Positions 12,001-27,000 of a stretch of 64,000 nucleotides of DNA are shown here, piece after piece. Location of the stretch: the NCBI GenBank assembly GCA_947044365.1, contig OX345644.1, positions 6,049,577 through 6,113,576 of the forward strand, written 5' to 3'. This DNA comes from Petrosia ficiformis. Its lineage: Eukaryota > Porifera > Demospongiae > Haplosclerida > Petrosiidae. Positions within the stretch are counted from its first letter, which is position 1; the number at the start of each line of letters is the position of its first letter. The position numbers and the translations under genes are program-made. The notes under the pieces are model-generated. The model worked only from the letters and a program-made list of their open reading frames with translations. It ran no database searches and was not told the DNA's origin.

Positions 12001-15000
12001 GTTTGAGTGTGTATATGTACATGTATATATTACTGAATACAATGTACATGTACATTTGTATATTACTGAGTATAATGTACATGTACTTGTACTTATACAC
12101 ATACGTGTACATGTACATGTACACTAAAGCAACACTAGTATACACACATGTACACATGTACACACACATGTACACACATGTACACATTGTATTTGAGTAT
12201 GTACATGTACATGTGTATATTACTGTACAATCATGTACATGTACATGTACTAAAACAACACTAGTATACACACATGTACACATGTACACACACATGTACA
12301 CACATGTATACACATGTACAAACATGTACACACATGTACAAACTGCATGTACACACATGTACACATGTACACACACATATACACATTGTATTTCAATATG
12401 TACATGTACATGTGTATATTACTGTACAATCATGTACATGTACATGTACTAAAACAACACTAGTATACACACATGTACACATGTACATTGTACACACACA
12501 TGTACACACATGTACATACATGTACATACATGTAAACACATGTATACACATGTACAAACATGTACACACATGTACAAACTGCATGTGCACACATGTACAC
12601 ACATATACACACATGTACATACATGTACATGTATACACATGTACAAACATGTACACACATGTACAAACTGTTGTGTATTTGATTTAGGCTGGAATGAAGC
12701 ATCCTTGGTCAACATTTGGATCACCTGAGCCTCTCTATACTAAACTACCAAGAACTGGATCTGTTCAAGAAATGCAACAATATGCACAACAAAACTCACC
12801 AAGATATCATCCTCCTCCCAGTGATACAGGTAAAAATAAGATACATGTATATACATGAACTTATTGAGAATATCCCTTTAAGACTGCTTTGTTGTGAGTA
12901 TACATACATGTATATGACCTACACATGTACATTTTGAACAGGGACACTACCAAAAGTAACCAATATTGTATCACTATATTAATAATGATTAATATAAAAT
13001 GTACATTATAATTATGTCAAAAACATGTCATCATACAGTAACAGTAATTACCTTAGTTCTACTGTCAGTATAGTATCGCAACTTTCTTTAACTTAACTAC
13101 ATGTACATATATAACACACACTCGTGCAAGTGATACAAACATATATATATATTATATACAGTATATATACTTACATCGAACCCGTGGGAATGCAATCATA
13201 GGGATGCCCCTACTGGTCATAAAAAAATAGTAATGTTATGTGTAATTGTAATTGTATTTACATATGTACTAAGGCTGAGAAAAAGGTTGGAATATTCGAA
13301 CCTTCATTCGTTTATTCCGCATTCGAAGCTTTGCTGCCACGCCCACTTCAATGTTTGCACAGTGCACTTTTGCAATCTAAACGTGTGGTTAAAATTGTGG
13401 GTGTGTCCAAGAAAAGTTGAGGCTGTGTTGTTGGCTGTTTCTGCCTAATTTTGTATTCAAGCGATGCTAAATCCAAGTAGAAATAATGACAGGAACAAGA
13501 CTAGTACTTATTATGAAGCAATAATCCAGTTTTGGAGGCATTATATTGCCAAACAAGGTAAGAGCAATGTTGATAAAAACACGTGCGAATCTTCGAAGGT
13601 TTGTTCATTTTTCCCGACGAAGCTTCGAAGGTTGTTTTTCTACCTTTGTCCCAGCCCTAATATGTACATGTATATACATGTACATGTATATACACTATAT
13701 GTATTTGTAATTGTAATTATGTATTTGTACAGATAAATATCCTCCACCTTTTTTACAACGAGGAATACCACCTGGTCATATGATGAGACCACACACACAC
13801 TGTAAGTACAATATAATCTCTGAATTTACAACCATTTACATCTACAATGTACATGTAAATGCACATGTACATGTACATGTACAGTACGTGTACATGAACA
13901 TGTACATGTATATATTGTTTATAATTATACTGGCAATGATAGTTAAAGAATTACCTGTATATGTGAATAATGAACATGTATGTACATGTACATGTATGTA
14001 TATATATATACTGTACATGTACATATGTAAGTATCACAAATTATTAATTGCCTTTTTTAGCTATGTCACCTGGATATCAGTATAGAGGTCATCAATATAT
14101 GAACTATCCTTCAGGAAACACCAGGTACAGTATACATGTACAGTATACATGTATATGTCAATAAAATGTCACCATACAGTAACAGTAATTACCTTAATTC
14201 TACTGTCAGTATAGTATAGTAATTATTGTCTCACTACTGTGGTGTTTGATTGACAAGTACACAATTACATGTACTGTTTTGAACTACTGTAGTGTGGAAA
14301 TGAAACTACTGAGCAATTACTGTGCCGTATGGTGACTTTTTATTGACATATACTGTATATAATACAATATATATATATAGATATAAAAGTATCCCATGAT
14401 TGCTTTGTGGTGTCATCATTTGATAATGATTACTGAATTTCTCATGCTGTTATTGTAGTTATTATTTTGATTATCTTCTCTTCTTACTTTTTTTAAAAGT
14501 TTCTCATAGAACTTCAGGAATACTTTTTAGCTAAAATGGCTATTTGCTACAAGCGGTGTCCATCAGGTTTCTCTTGCTGGTCTGTACTCTGTAGAGCTTG
14601 AGTGTGCATTCTATTACATGCCTCGCCCATTAATTGATTGAGCCTCACAGAATGATGGCTATTTGCTACAAGTGCTGTCCATCAGGTTTCTCTTGCTGGT
14701 CTGTACTCTGTAGAGCTTGAGTGTGCATTCTATTACATGCCACTCCCATTAATTGATTGAGCCTCACAGAATGATGGCTATTTGTTACAAGCGCTGTCCA
14801 TCAGGTTTCTCTTGCTGGTCTGTACTCTGTAGAGCTTGAGTGTGCATTCTATTACATGCCACGCCCATTAATTGATTGAGGCTCCCAACTTCCTTTACTA
14901 CGTATACAACATACCAGCTAGGACATATAGTTACATGTATATATCTGCACATGTATGTGTATTTTTAATTTTTAATAAGGATTAATTATAATATTGCAGT

Positions 15001-18000
15001 AAAATTTGGGTACTGTCTCCTTCGGACACCATATTTCTACCGAAAATATTGATGCTGTGAATGAACAGAAAAGTCATCACATACATGTACATGTATTTTA
15101 TACTGAAACACACTATTGACTGAACTTCTATGTTCCAGTTATTGATTCAGTAGATAACATCCAACTATGAAATGGGGTACTTCAACAAATTATTATACCA
15201 AGCCATTTAAAAATAGAATTGAACCAACAATAATGTTTTAAATAACGAAAGAGTGTGTAGGATATTTAAACTAAAAAAGCACAGGAACAAGATTCGAGTG
15301 GTACCTTAGCAACAAAATTAAACATCACTTCCACATGCCAATCCTATATAAGTACAAGTATAATAGCTAGAATAAAAGTAAAACACAAAGAAACTATACT
15401 TATGTAGGGTTGTTATGAGGAAGTGATGTTTAATTGTTTGCTAAGATACCGTCCCCAATCTTGTTCCTGTGTGTTTTTTTTGGTTTTAATATCCCTTCGA
15501 ATATTTAAAAAAATTTTTTTTACTCAGTTGTGATCATTCTCCATATCTATAGATACACCTGCCTTACATTCAGTAGTAGGCCTGCCATCAGTTTACTTAG
15601 CTCTCCATTCATACATACCAGCCTCACATTCAGCTATAGACAGGCTATCAGTATAGTTATAATCACTCTTCCATAATTATATTATACAGCTACCTTGCAT
15701 TCAGTTTAATACCTTATGACCTACTGTCAGTTTACTTAGCTTTCCTGATACATACCAACCTTGCATTCAGTTATGTAAGCTAAGATAACTGATGCATAAT
15801 TATATAAACCTAATTTAATTTGTTATATATGTACATGTACATGTATATATACTTGATTTAATTTTTGCAGACTGTAGACCCATTATCAATTTACTTAGCT
15901 ATATACATGTACATGTATATATATACATGTACATATACATGTACACTGTACATACATATATATTCATCTTATACAATGTATTTGTGACTATGCTAAGTGC
16001 ATTCTGGCTTCCAAGATTCAGTAATCATGGCTGACTTTCTCATGCCTGAAACACAACAGCCTAGCTATTATACAACTCTCCTTACTTCTTGTAGAACTTG
16101 ACTTTAGGAATATATTTCAGATAGAACAGCTCGTTTCTATGTAAACACAAGCAGATTTCTTCCTTATGGTCTTTAGAGGTTGAGTGGACTTTCTATTACA
16201 CATCACGCCATTATTTAACCGAAACCCGGAATGACGCAACTTCCTTAACTACATATACATTGCATACTCGCATAAGTGACACAATAGTGTACATGTATAT
16301 ATGGGAAAGCAATCATAGGGATGGCCCTATGAGCCATATAAGTATCCCTATAATTGCTCTGTGATGACTATGTATCAATCATTGCTGATGGCACAAGTTT
16401 CTCTACCTTTGTGTGACTAAATATGTACATGTACATGTACCTTACTGTACTGCACACTAGTACAGTATTATCATCAATACATGCTACATGTATATTGTGT
16501 TCTGGTGATGTTTCATTGCATGCATGTACATGTACCTTACTGTACTGTACACTAGTACAGTATTATCATCAATACATGCTACATGTATATTGTGTTCTGG
16601 TGATGTTTCATTGCATGCATGTACATGTACCTTACTGTACTGCACACTAGTACAGTATTATCATCAATACATGCTACATGTATATTGTGTTCTGGTGATG
16701 TTTCATTGCATGCATGTACATGTACCTTACTGTACTGTACACTAGTACAGTATTATCATCAATACATGCTACATGTATATTGTGTTCTGGTGATGTTTCA
16801 TTGCATGCATGTACATGTACCTTACTGTACTGCACACTAGTACAGTATTATCATCAATACATGCTAAATGTATATTGTGTTCTGGTGATGTTTCATTGCA
16901 TGCATGTACATGTACCTTACTGTACTGCACACTAGTACAGTATTATCATCAATACATGCTACATGTATATTGTGTTCTGGTGATGTTTCATTGCATGCAT
17001 GTACATGTACCTTACTGTACTGTACACTAGTACAGTATTATCATCAATACATGCTAAATGTATATTGTGTTCTGGTGATGTTTCATTGCATGCATGTACA
17101 TGTACCTTACTGTACTGCACACTAGTACAGTATTATCATCAATACATGCTACATGTATATTGTGTTCTGGTGATGTTTCATTGCATGCATGTACATGTAC
17201 CTTACTGTACTGTACACTAGTACAGTATTATCATCAATACATACTACATGTATATTGTGTTCTGGTGATGTTTCATTGCATGCATGTACATGTACCTTAC
17301 TGTACTGCACACTAGTACAGTATTATCATCAATACATGCTAAATGTATATTGTGTTCTGGTGATGTTTCATTGCATGCATGTACATGTACCTTACTGTAC
17401 TGCACACTAGTACAGTATTATCATCAATACATGCTACATGTATATTGTGTTCTGGTGATGTTTCATTGCATGCATGTACATGTACCTTACTGTACTGCAC
17501 ACTAGTACAGTATTATCATCAATACATGCTACATGTATATTGTGTTCTGGTGATGTTTCATTGCATGCATGTACATGTACCTTACTGTACTGCACACTAG
17601 TACAGTATTATCATCAATACATGCTAAATGTATATTGTGTTCTGGTGATGTTTCATTGCATGCATGTACATGTACCTTACTGTACTGCACACTAGTACAG
17701 TATTATCATCAATACATGCTACATGTATATTGTGTTCTGGTGATGTTTCATTGCATGCATGTACATGTACCTTACTGTACTGCACACTAGTACAGTATTA
17801 TCATCAATACATGCTACATGTATATTGTGTTCTGGTGATGTTTCATTGCATGCATGTACATGTACCTTACTGTACTGCACACTAGTACAGTATTATCATC
17901 AATACATGCTACATGTATATTGTGTTCTGGTGATGTTTCATTGCATGCATGTACATGTACCTTACTGTACTGTACACTAGTACAGTATTATCATCAATAC

Positions 18001-21000
18001 ATACTACATGTATATTGTGTTCTGGTGATGTTTCAGTGCATGTATGTATGTATACATGTATATCTACTTCATTATAGTCAGTATAGTGGTCTCACATCTT
18101 ATCAAGGAGTGAGCTATATTCAACCTGGAACGCCATCCAGAACAGAACTAATGACTGGACAAGGTGTTATGTATCAAACACATCATCCCTATATGTCACA
18201 AGTCAGTAATAAATAAATAAACACATGTTGCCATGGTTACGTGTACATGCATGGATCGTAAATGTATTAAAATTTCACTAGTTGTATTTCCAAATGGTGT
18301 GTTGTATAATACATTAATACACTGCTGTAACTAATTGAAACTGCTGGATATACATGTATGTATAACATAAATACATGATTTTAAAATACTAATACACAGT
18401 ACCTGACTTTATTAAGTTTACATACTATGATGGGAGCTACATTTTAATAAGGTGATAGTCAACTGTACTTCTAAGTAGTGCTATAGTACTACTGTGTACT
18501 GTAATCATAGTAATGTGTGAATTCCCTTTACATTTATATGTGATAGCATAGTACTAAGGTATAATACTGCGTAGTATATTTGAAGTATAGTGATAGTATG
18601 TAAACATAATAATGTCAGGTACAATGTACTGAAAGAACAGATATTTACATGTACAAATCAATAATTATTTATTAGTCATGAAATGGAGTTAGTACATATA
18701 TCTAGAGTAGATGTAATTCATATAAACTGATTTTTAATAGACAAAAATGGATTAGGTGTGAACTGATCGATTATGCAAACACGAAAATTGAAGCAAAAAT
18801 GGATTAAATGCAGGTGTGAACAGAGTACATGGACCCAAACATTAACACTACTTCATACACATGTACACAATACTACACATGTACAATAACATGTACATGT
18901 ATGTGTATAAACATGTACATGTATGTACTGTACATGTACATGTATAAATATGTAATTAAATCCTGTATGTATACATTTACTTAAATTTCTGTCACTTGTA
19001 ATTAAACCAGTTTTGCGTTTTCTCATGTTTATACACATGTAAGTAGTGTGCTATCATATTTTAGGTTTCATGTACATGTATATGTATATACATGTACATG
19101 TACATGTACATGTACATGTACATGCAGGATTTAATGACATCTTTAGTATGCTGGTGACTCATATACATTGTAAGTTACAAGTACCTTCCTAAAGTACATG
19201 TACATGTACATATATATTAGATATAGGGTCAAGGACTTTACATGTACATGTACATACATGTATATACATTGTAAGTTACAAGTACCTTCCTAAAGTACAT
19301 GTACATGTACATATACTTAAATACTAGTACAAGTACTGTATTTGTGAGTGTACTGGAGTACATGTACATGTGCATGTAGCAGTTACATGTACATTGTGTA
19401 CTAATTGTAGCACAGAATCACTGATATATTAATAATTAGTAACAATAAAGGCTTTTATCACACTGTATAAAGTGAAACTGCACAATGTATACTTGAGTAA
19501 TTAAGTGCTATGCACTTTGGTAGTATAAAGAGAAGTATGAAAGTGCTTTGCCCATATCTAGTACATAAACATGTGCAGATATGGGCAAGGCAGGACATTC
19601 TGAAAAGTAATTATTAAAGTACTTACTCTAGTGTTTGTGGTAAGTCAATGAAGGAGTGGTATCAATAATAGTTAGTGTTTTATCAACATAATCAATATAT
19701 GGCATGTACGGCAAATATGACTGCAATTCAATGATGTATTTTAAAATACATTTTCATAAAGTCAGGGGCTCTTGCTTTCTATTATTATTTTACAGACCTG
19801 CAGACACCTTTACGTTGTAGAAAATCAACATAAATACCTTCTATCCAGATACATGTAAGAAAAACTGTAATTTAGATTTTGACAATTTCAAAGACGGCGC
19901 CATGTTTTTTACAACTGTACATGCACATATTATGTTGATATAAGAAAATGTAACATCATATCATATCATTGCTAACTATATCGTGATATATCGAAAGTTG
20001 TTAAACGGCAACAAAAATTCATAATTTACCTGTCACTGCATGCATTAGCCATTGGTAAAAACTGTTAAAATGAAGGCATAAATGCTCTCCTTGATTGACT
20101 TCTATAGTACTAAGTACTACAACGATACTAAAAGTGTTGTCAAGAATAAAATTTGGTTTCATTTGGTAAACAAAAATATCGATACAAAATTTAGTATTAA
20201 TGTACTTGATAACTAAAACTAAACTTAATGAATTAAGATATACCAAATCTAAAATCTAAATGTTTTCTAGTCTCTATTTGTGTATTTATACTTGTATTTA
20301 CAGTTTCTTGGTAAATGTCATTACTGATATGACTCAAAGCTAATCGTAACGGGATCACCACTTGAGCCAGACTTTCGAGGAATCACATCAGCAACTTTGT
20401 TTTCGATGGCTTCCTTTTTAATGTCTGGTTTGGAAGGATTTGCAAATACAGCCAACACATCATCAGAAGTCAACTCGATCTCACCAACCTCATCAGGAGT
20501 CCCAGTTTCCTTACCAAATCTTAATTCCTTGAACTTGTCGAATTTAACATATGGTACTTTGCACCAGGATGACCTGATGCCTTGCCTAACTGATCAATGA
20601 TATCGATATGCATAGAAGCATTTTTCTCATTACCAGACACATTATACAGTGCGTCGAGCTGACCTTTTTCAATGGAGTTGATAACCTCAACAATTTTGTC
20701 TTTTGCAGGTGTACAACAGTGATTCTAGCACACTAATGTACGCCGTCAGTGCATGCTTTACAGCGATTCTAGCACATTCATGTATACTGTCAGTACATGC
20801 TTGACAGTGTACAACAGTGTTCTATGTAGTAATTTGGAGGATGCTAGTTGAGTATGTTAACACAAAAATGGTGTCTTGATACATTTTAGAAGGATGAGCA
20901 AGTACTTAATATCATTGTTTGATGATAATGGTACTCTTCCCATTTCTTGAAAATAATATGTGATTTATGTACATGTATATTGGATGAGTCTAAGCAATTG

Positions 21001-24000
21001 TTACAATTATACCATTGTGTCCATATTGTACATATTCCTACTGATATAGAGGAAAGTTGATTAGGAGAAACCCTCCTAACGGTGTTATATTAGCATTGAA
21101 GTCCACAGAAAAACAGACACTCTCTTTTGCGGTCATGTTGTTTCCTGAAAAGAGAGTGTCTGTTTTTCTGTGGACTTCAATGCCAATATTCCTAGTTTCC
21201 TACTGCTATAATAATCCATTAACTTAGTGTTACAGGATACCAAAATATAACCATATTTATTTAAACATAATATTGAATTGAATATTAATATCAACTGACC
21301 AATAGCTGATGCTAGCGCTATATAGTTATAAATCAAAAATAAGTTCATTCAATACATATTTTGATGTGATCTCCAGGTAAATATTTTCTATTCAACTATA
21401 GCTAGGTCGACACGTGACGTTTTTGTTTTGCAAAATGTTCGATAGAAGCAGCCAAACCCAGTAATGGCGACCACTTTCAAATGTATTGACATTTCGGGGG
21501 TATTTTGGAGATTCTAGACGATTATTGTACACTGAGTAATTACTGTATTGTATGGTGGTGACTTTTTACTTAATTTTTGTCAAAAAATTATCACTTGAAA
21601 TCATGTAGTTCAACAGTAGTTTTAACAGTTGTATACGTACATTTATATGTACATGTACATATACATGTGCATGTACATGTATATGTATAAACATGTATAT
21701 TATTTATACATGTACATGTATAAATATGTACATGTATACGTTTATTTAAATTTCTATGTTACTTCTAATAATTAAACCTGTCTTATGTTTTCTCATGTTT
21801 ATACACATGTAAGTAGTGGGCTATCATATTTTAGGTTTCATGTACTGTATATACATGTACATATACAATTATCAATTATTGATTATGCAAACACGAAAAT
21901 TGAAGCAAAAATGGATTAAATGTAAGTGTGAACAGAGTACATGGACCCAAACATTACCACTACTTTATACACATGTACACAATACTACACATGTACATGT
22001 ACATATACATATACATGTACATATCCATGTACATGTACATATACATATACATGTACATGTATATGTATAAACATGTCATTAGATCTCGCTTGTATATGTG
22101 CATTTATGTGTACATGTACATATACATGTACATATACATGTACATGTACATATACATGTACATGTATATGTATAAACATGTCATTAGATCTCGCTTGTAT
22201 ATGGGCATTTATGTGTACATGTACATATACATATACATGTACATGTACATATACATATACATGTACATGTATATGTATAAACATGTCATTAGATCTCGCT
22301 TGTATATGTGCATTTATGTGTACATGTACATATACATGTACATATACATGTACATATACATGTACATGTATATGTATAAACATGTCATTAGATCTCGCTT
22401 GTATATGGGCATTAATGTGTACATGTACATATACATATACATGTACATGTACATATACATATACATGTACATGTATATGTATAAACATGTCATTAGATCT
22501 CGCTTGTATATGTGCATTTATGTGTACATGTACATATACATGTACATATACATGTACATGTACATATACATGTACATGTATATGTATAAACATGTCATTA
22601 GATCTCGCTTGTATATGGGCATTTATGTGTACATGTACATATACATATACATGTACATGTACATATACATATACATGTACATATACATGTATAAACATGT
22701 CATTAGATCTCGCTTGTATATGTGCATTTATGTGTACATGTACATATACATATACATGTAGATATACATGTACATGTATATGTATAAACATGTCATTAGA
22801 TCTCGCTTGTATATGTGCAGCCTCCTTTTCAAATGCTTCCCTTGTTGAGTCCGTGCTTTCCATGAGTTTTTGCACTAGAAAAAGTTTAATACTGATTTCT
22901 ATTGAATCTGGTGCAACAGAAAAATGGTAAATGTCTTACACTGTCAATCTCTTTTAAATGTGTGTGTGTGTGATTGTTATCAGCACACATTAATTACACT
23001 GTCAGTACATGCTTGACAGTGTACAACAGTGATTCTAATTTGGAGTAATTTGGAGGATGCTATTTAAGCATGTTAACACAAAAATGGTGTCTTTAAACAT
23101 TGCAGAAGTATGAGCAAGTACTTAATATGATTGTTTGATGATAATGGTACTCTTCCCATTTCTTGAAAATAATACGTGATTTATGCATATTGGATAAGAA
23201 TAGTTATATGAGTCTAAGCAATTGTGCATCATTACAATTGTGTCGATATGTACATATTCCTAATGGTATAATACTACTACACTACTAATTGTTAATCCAT
23301 TCACTAAAGATCGCTATGATGAATTTGAAACACTATTCCGTCCAACAATGCCTATACACCTGATATATTTCTCATACTATAATTATGAATATAACATGAT
23401 TTCTTGACTACATATATACAAAGTATTATAACAAACATTTTTTGCTTATTAGTTTAAAATTGGTTTTGGTTTTGTGAGATGATGAAAAAACAGTTAAAAC
23501 CACAGTGATATAATTATACAACTTGCCTTGGTAGTTCTTTTACACTCACTCAAATTATACACAGTACATGTACATATAAAGTCATCCATCATATATATAT
23601 ACTAATGTGAAGATTCATCATTCGTTAATTAATGATACTATACTATGACATGATTTCTGTGCTCTGAAGAAGTCATTGATTTTTGTTTTGAGGGTGTATA
23701 AGAACTGTAGTAAACTGTGTTTATAGAATTACCATTTATAGTATTATAATAAATGTTGTTTTTTGTTGCTATGACAACTTCTCATAAAGACACTACAGTA
23801 ACAATACATGTACATATACATATACAACATGTACATGTATATTATGTATACTTGTAGATTATGTACATGTACATTTACATATAGATTATGTACATTCACA
23901 TGTAAAAATACATGTGCATGTACATATACGTATAGGTTATACACCAAGGTAAAGGTCTCTACTAGATTTATCAAACCGAGGGCCGAAGGCGGCACAAGGT

Positions 24001-27000
24001 TTGATAAATCTAGTAGAGACCATACCGAGGTGTATAACGCACTTCTACCATGCTATAGCAGCGCATTTCATTCGCGCGCGAAATACAGTAACTAAGCAAA
24101 TCTTTGTGCATGGCAACAGTATACATAATTTCACTAACCTATGGATATAGTGTGGGTTTCTGTGACTCTTTAGATAAGTAACTGATCAACAGTCAATCGC
24201 AAAAGACAGAAAGAGCTCTACATGTGGCGGACTTCCGGCTCCTCCTCCACTCCAGTATAAGGTGTGGTCTTCCAACAGCAATGCGCTATGCAATATCGAT
24301 CGATCTCGATCTTTATCAAGAAGTTTGCGATGCAAGAACAGCCCCACCCAACTCTTTTGGAATCTCATACGAGAGGAATCAATGGAGCTCTGAAAGACCT
24401 CGATCACAAGCTAATAATTATAGCTACAGTTGTATAGTCATACCCTTCCGCCTACGCTTCGCAGCAAGGGTAATAATCTTTTAATGTGGAATTTATAAAC
24501 CATTATAATAAATCAATGACAACTTTGACAAAATTATTATACAATCCCAGGAAAATAATCCCGGGAGGTTTCAATATAATATTGAACCTCTCCAGGTGGT
24601 TTGATATGAGATTAATTAACCTCATTTTGAGCAATTTCATTGGTCAATTAACTACAAACATGGTAGAAATGTATATTATGTATACATGTACATTTACTTG
24701 TAGATTATGTACATTCACATGTAACAATACATGTACATGTACATGTATGGACAATAAAAATTACCATTACATTTATTAATAATGAAATATTACATGTACA
24801 GTACGTCTACATAAAAACAGGCAGCCATTTTCCAGATTGTCAATCAAATGTGATTATAGTACTGTGGATACATGAGTACTAAAGTTCCTGAGGTCACAGT
24901 GAACGTAATTTTAATTAAACATGATATCTACAGGGAGCGATATCAAACCTTTAGACACAGTATATGTCAATAAAATGTCACCATACAGTAACAGTAATTA
25001 TCTTAGTTCTACTGTCAGTATAGTATAATAATTACTGTCTCACTACTGTGGTGTGTGATTGACAAGTACACAATTATTGTCAAAATTACTGTTGAACTAC
25101 TGTAGTGTGGAACTGAAACTACTGAGTAATTACTGTATTGTATGGTGACTTTTTATTAACATACATGTATACTGTACATGTTAGTGAATGTGTAAATATA
25201 ATTATCTTATCAATTGCGTGATCCACACAGTCACATGCATGTACATGTTTACATGTTTGATTAGTCACGTACATGTACATGTACATGTTTTATTAGTGAT
25301 GTACATGTACATGTTTACATGTTTTATTAGCGATGTACATGTACACATGAACATGTACATGTATTAAGGCTAGGATGAAGGTTGCAAACAACATTCGAAG
25401 CTTTGTCAGCAAAAAACAAACGAATATTCAAAGTTTGCATGTGTTTTTATCAATGTTGGTCTTACCTTGATTGGCTATAGAATGACTCCAAAACTGGATT
25501 ATTGCTAGTACTAGTCTTGTTCCTGTTGCTGTTTTTACTTGGATTTAGCATCGCTGGACTGAGAAATGAGACAAAAGCAGCCAACAACACGGGCTCAACT
25601 TTACTGGAACATGCCCACATTATTAACCACACGTTTAGACTGCACAAGTGTGAATGTGCCCAAACATTAAAGTGGGCGTGGCAGTGAAGCTTCAAACTGA
25701 GAAATTTAGCACAGCAAACGAACATTTGAACCTTTCTCCCAAGCCTAACATGTATATGTACATGAATGTATATGTATATATATATATACATGTTTTATTA
25801 GCTAAATACATGTACATGTATAGTATACATGTGTATTAGTCACATACAGTACATGTCAATAAAAAATCTATACAATAATTACAATAAGTAGTTTCATACA
25901 GTAGTTCAAGAGTAGTATTTGTGTACGTTTCACTACAGTAGGGAGACAGTAATTACTGTACTATACTGACAATAGAACTAAGGTAATTACTGTTACTGTA
26001 TGGTGACATTTTATTGACATACATGTATACTGTACATGTACATGTACATGTTTTATTAGTCATGTACATATTTACATGTACACATGTACATGTACATATT
26101 TACATGTTTACATGTTTTACATACATGTATAATTATTCATGTAAACATGTTTTAGAATATGGTATAACTCCTGAATGATCCTAGTGATACTTTATACATA
26201 TTCATAACATTAGTGTTTTATTAGAATTTCATGTATTCAAAACAAATGGATATATATTAAACTACATAGTAATTAAATCAATAGAGATTATCGATACACC
26301 TGTAGTAATCATTATATATATTCATTACATTGTCACAGTATATTGTATTATAGTGATTTGATATATCAAAATATTGATATTATCGTCATACAATGGCGTA
26401 TCAAGTAAACATCTCAGCGGAACTTGCTATCCTATCAATATCTAATATTACAGATAATTGTAATGTTGATATCTTTGATCTGTAAGTTATTTCTCTAACC
26501 AAACAACTGTTTAGTCCCGCTTAGGTTATTATTCAAGTTTTTAATTCACTTAAGTATCGTGATACTGTATTGTATTGTAGTATTTTTGTTTGTGTTAAAC
26601 AATAGTACTTTTAGAACAGTACACACACACCCTACATGTACATGTACAGTATATATCAATAAAATATCACCATACAGTAATAGTAATTACTGTCTCACTA
26701 CTGTGGTGTTCAATTGACAAGTACACAATTACTGTCAAAGTTACTGTTGAACTACTGTAGTGTGGAAATTAAACTACTCAGTAATTACTGTACAGTATTA
26801 TTGACATACATACACACACCCCCTATATGTACATGTGTACAACAGTACTCACGTACAACCATGTATGTACATGTGTATAACAGTACACACACCCTATATA
26901 TGTATAGCAGTATTTAAACAATTTGATTTTTATTTCTGTTATTGGCAGTGAATCACTTATGTTGTTGTTCGTTTTTTGTAACAATACCATTTAATGAAAC

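Noticed and set aside
13464..13736. Small protein LNPSRNNDRNKTSTYYEAI
   Set aside because: It lies inside MITE family 4 and occurs in three copies with differing frames, so it is not a host gene.
16425..18045. CRISPR-like array
   Set aside because: Units are contiguous identical 95-mers without unique spacers, in a eukaryotic intron.
16423..18216. A family of 73-residue proteins every 95 bases
   Set aside because: The frames shift with the 95-base period and overlap. This is satellite, and only the last 124 bases (18078-18201) are a GPS2 exon.
21928..22930. About 300-residue frames on both strands (CTCTYT, HVHVYV)
   Set aside because: Direct product of the tandem TGTACATA array. The same stretch is open in several frames.
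24186..24484. Two overlapping 70-86-residue frames
   Set aside because: Neither has recognisable homology and they oppose each other, so it is listed only as an unassigned segment.
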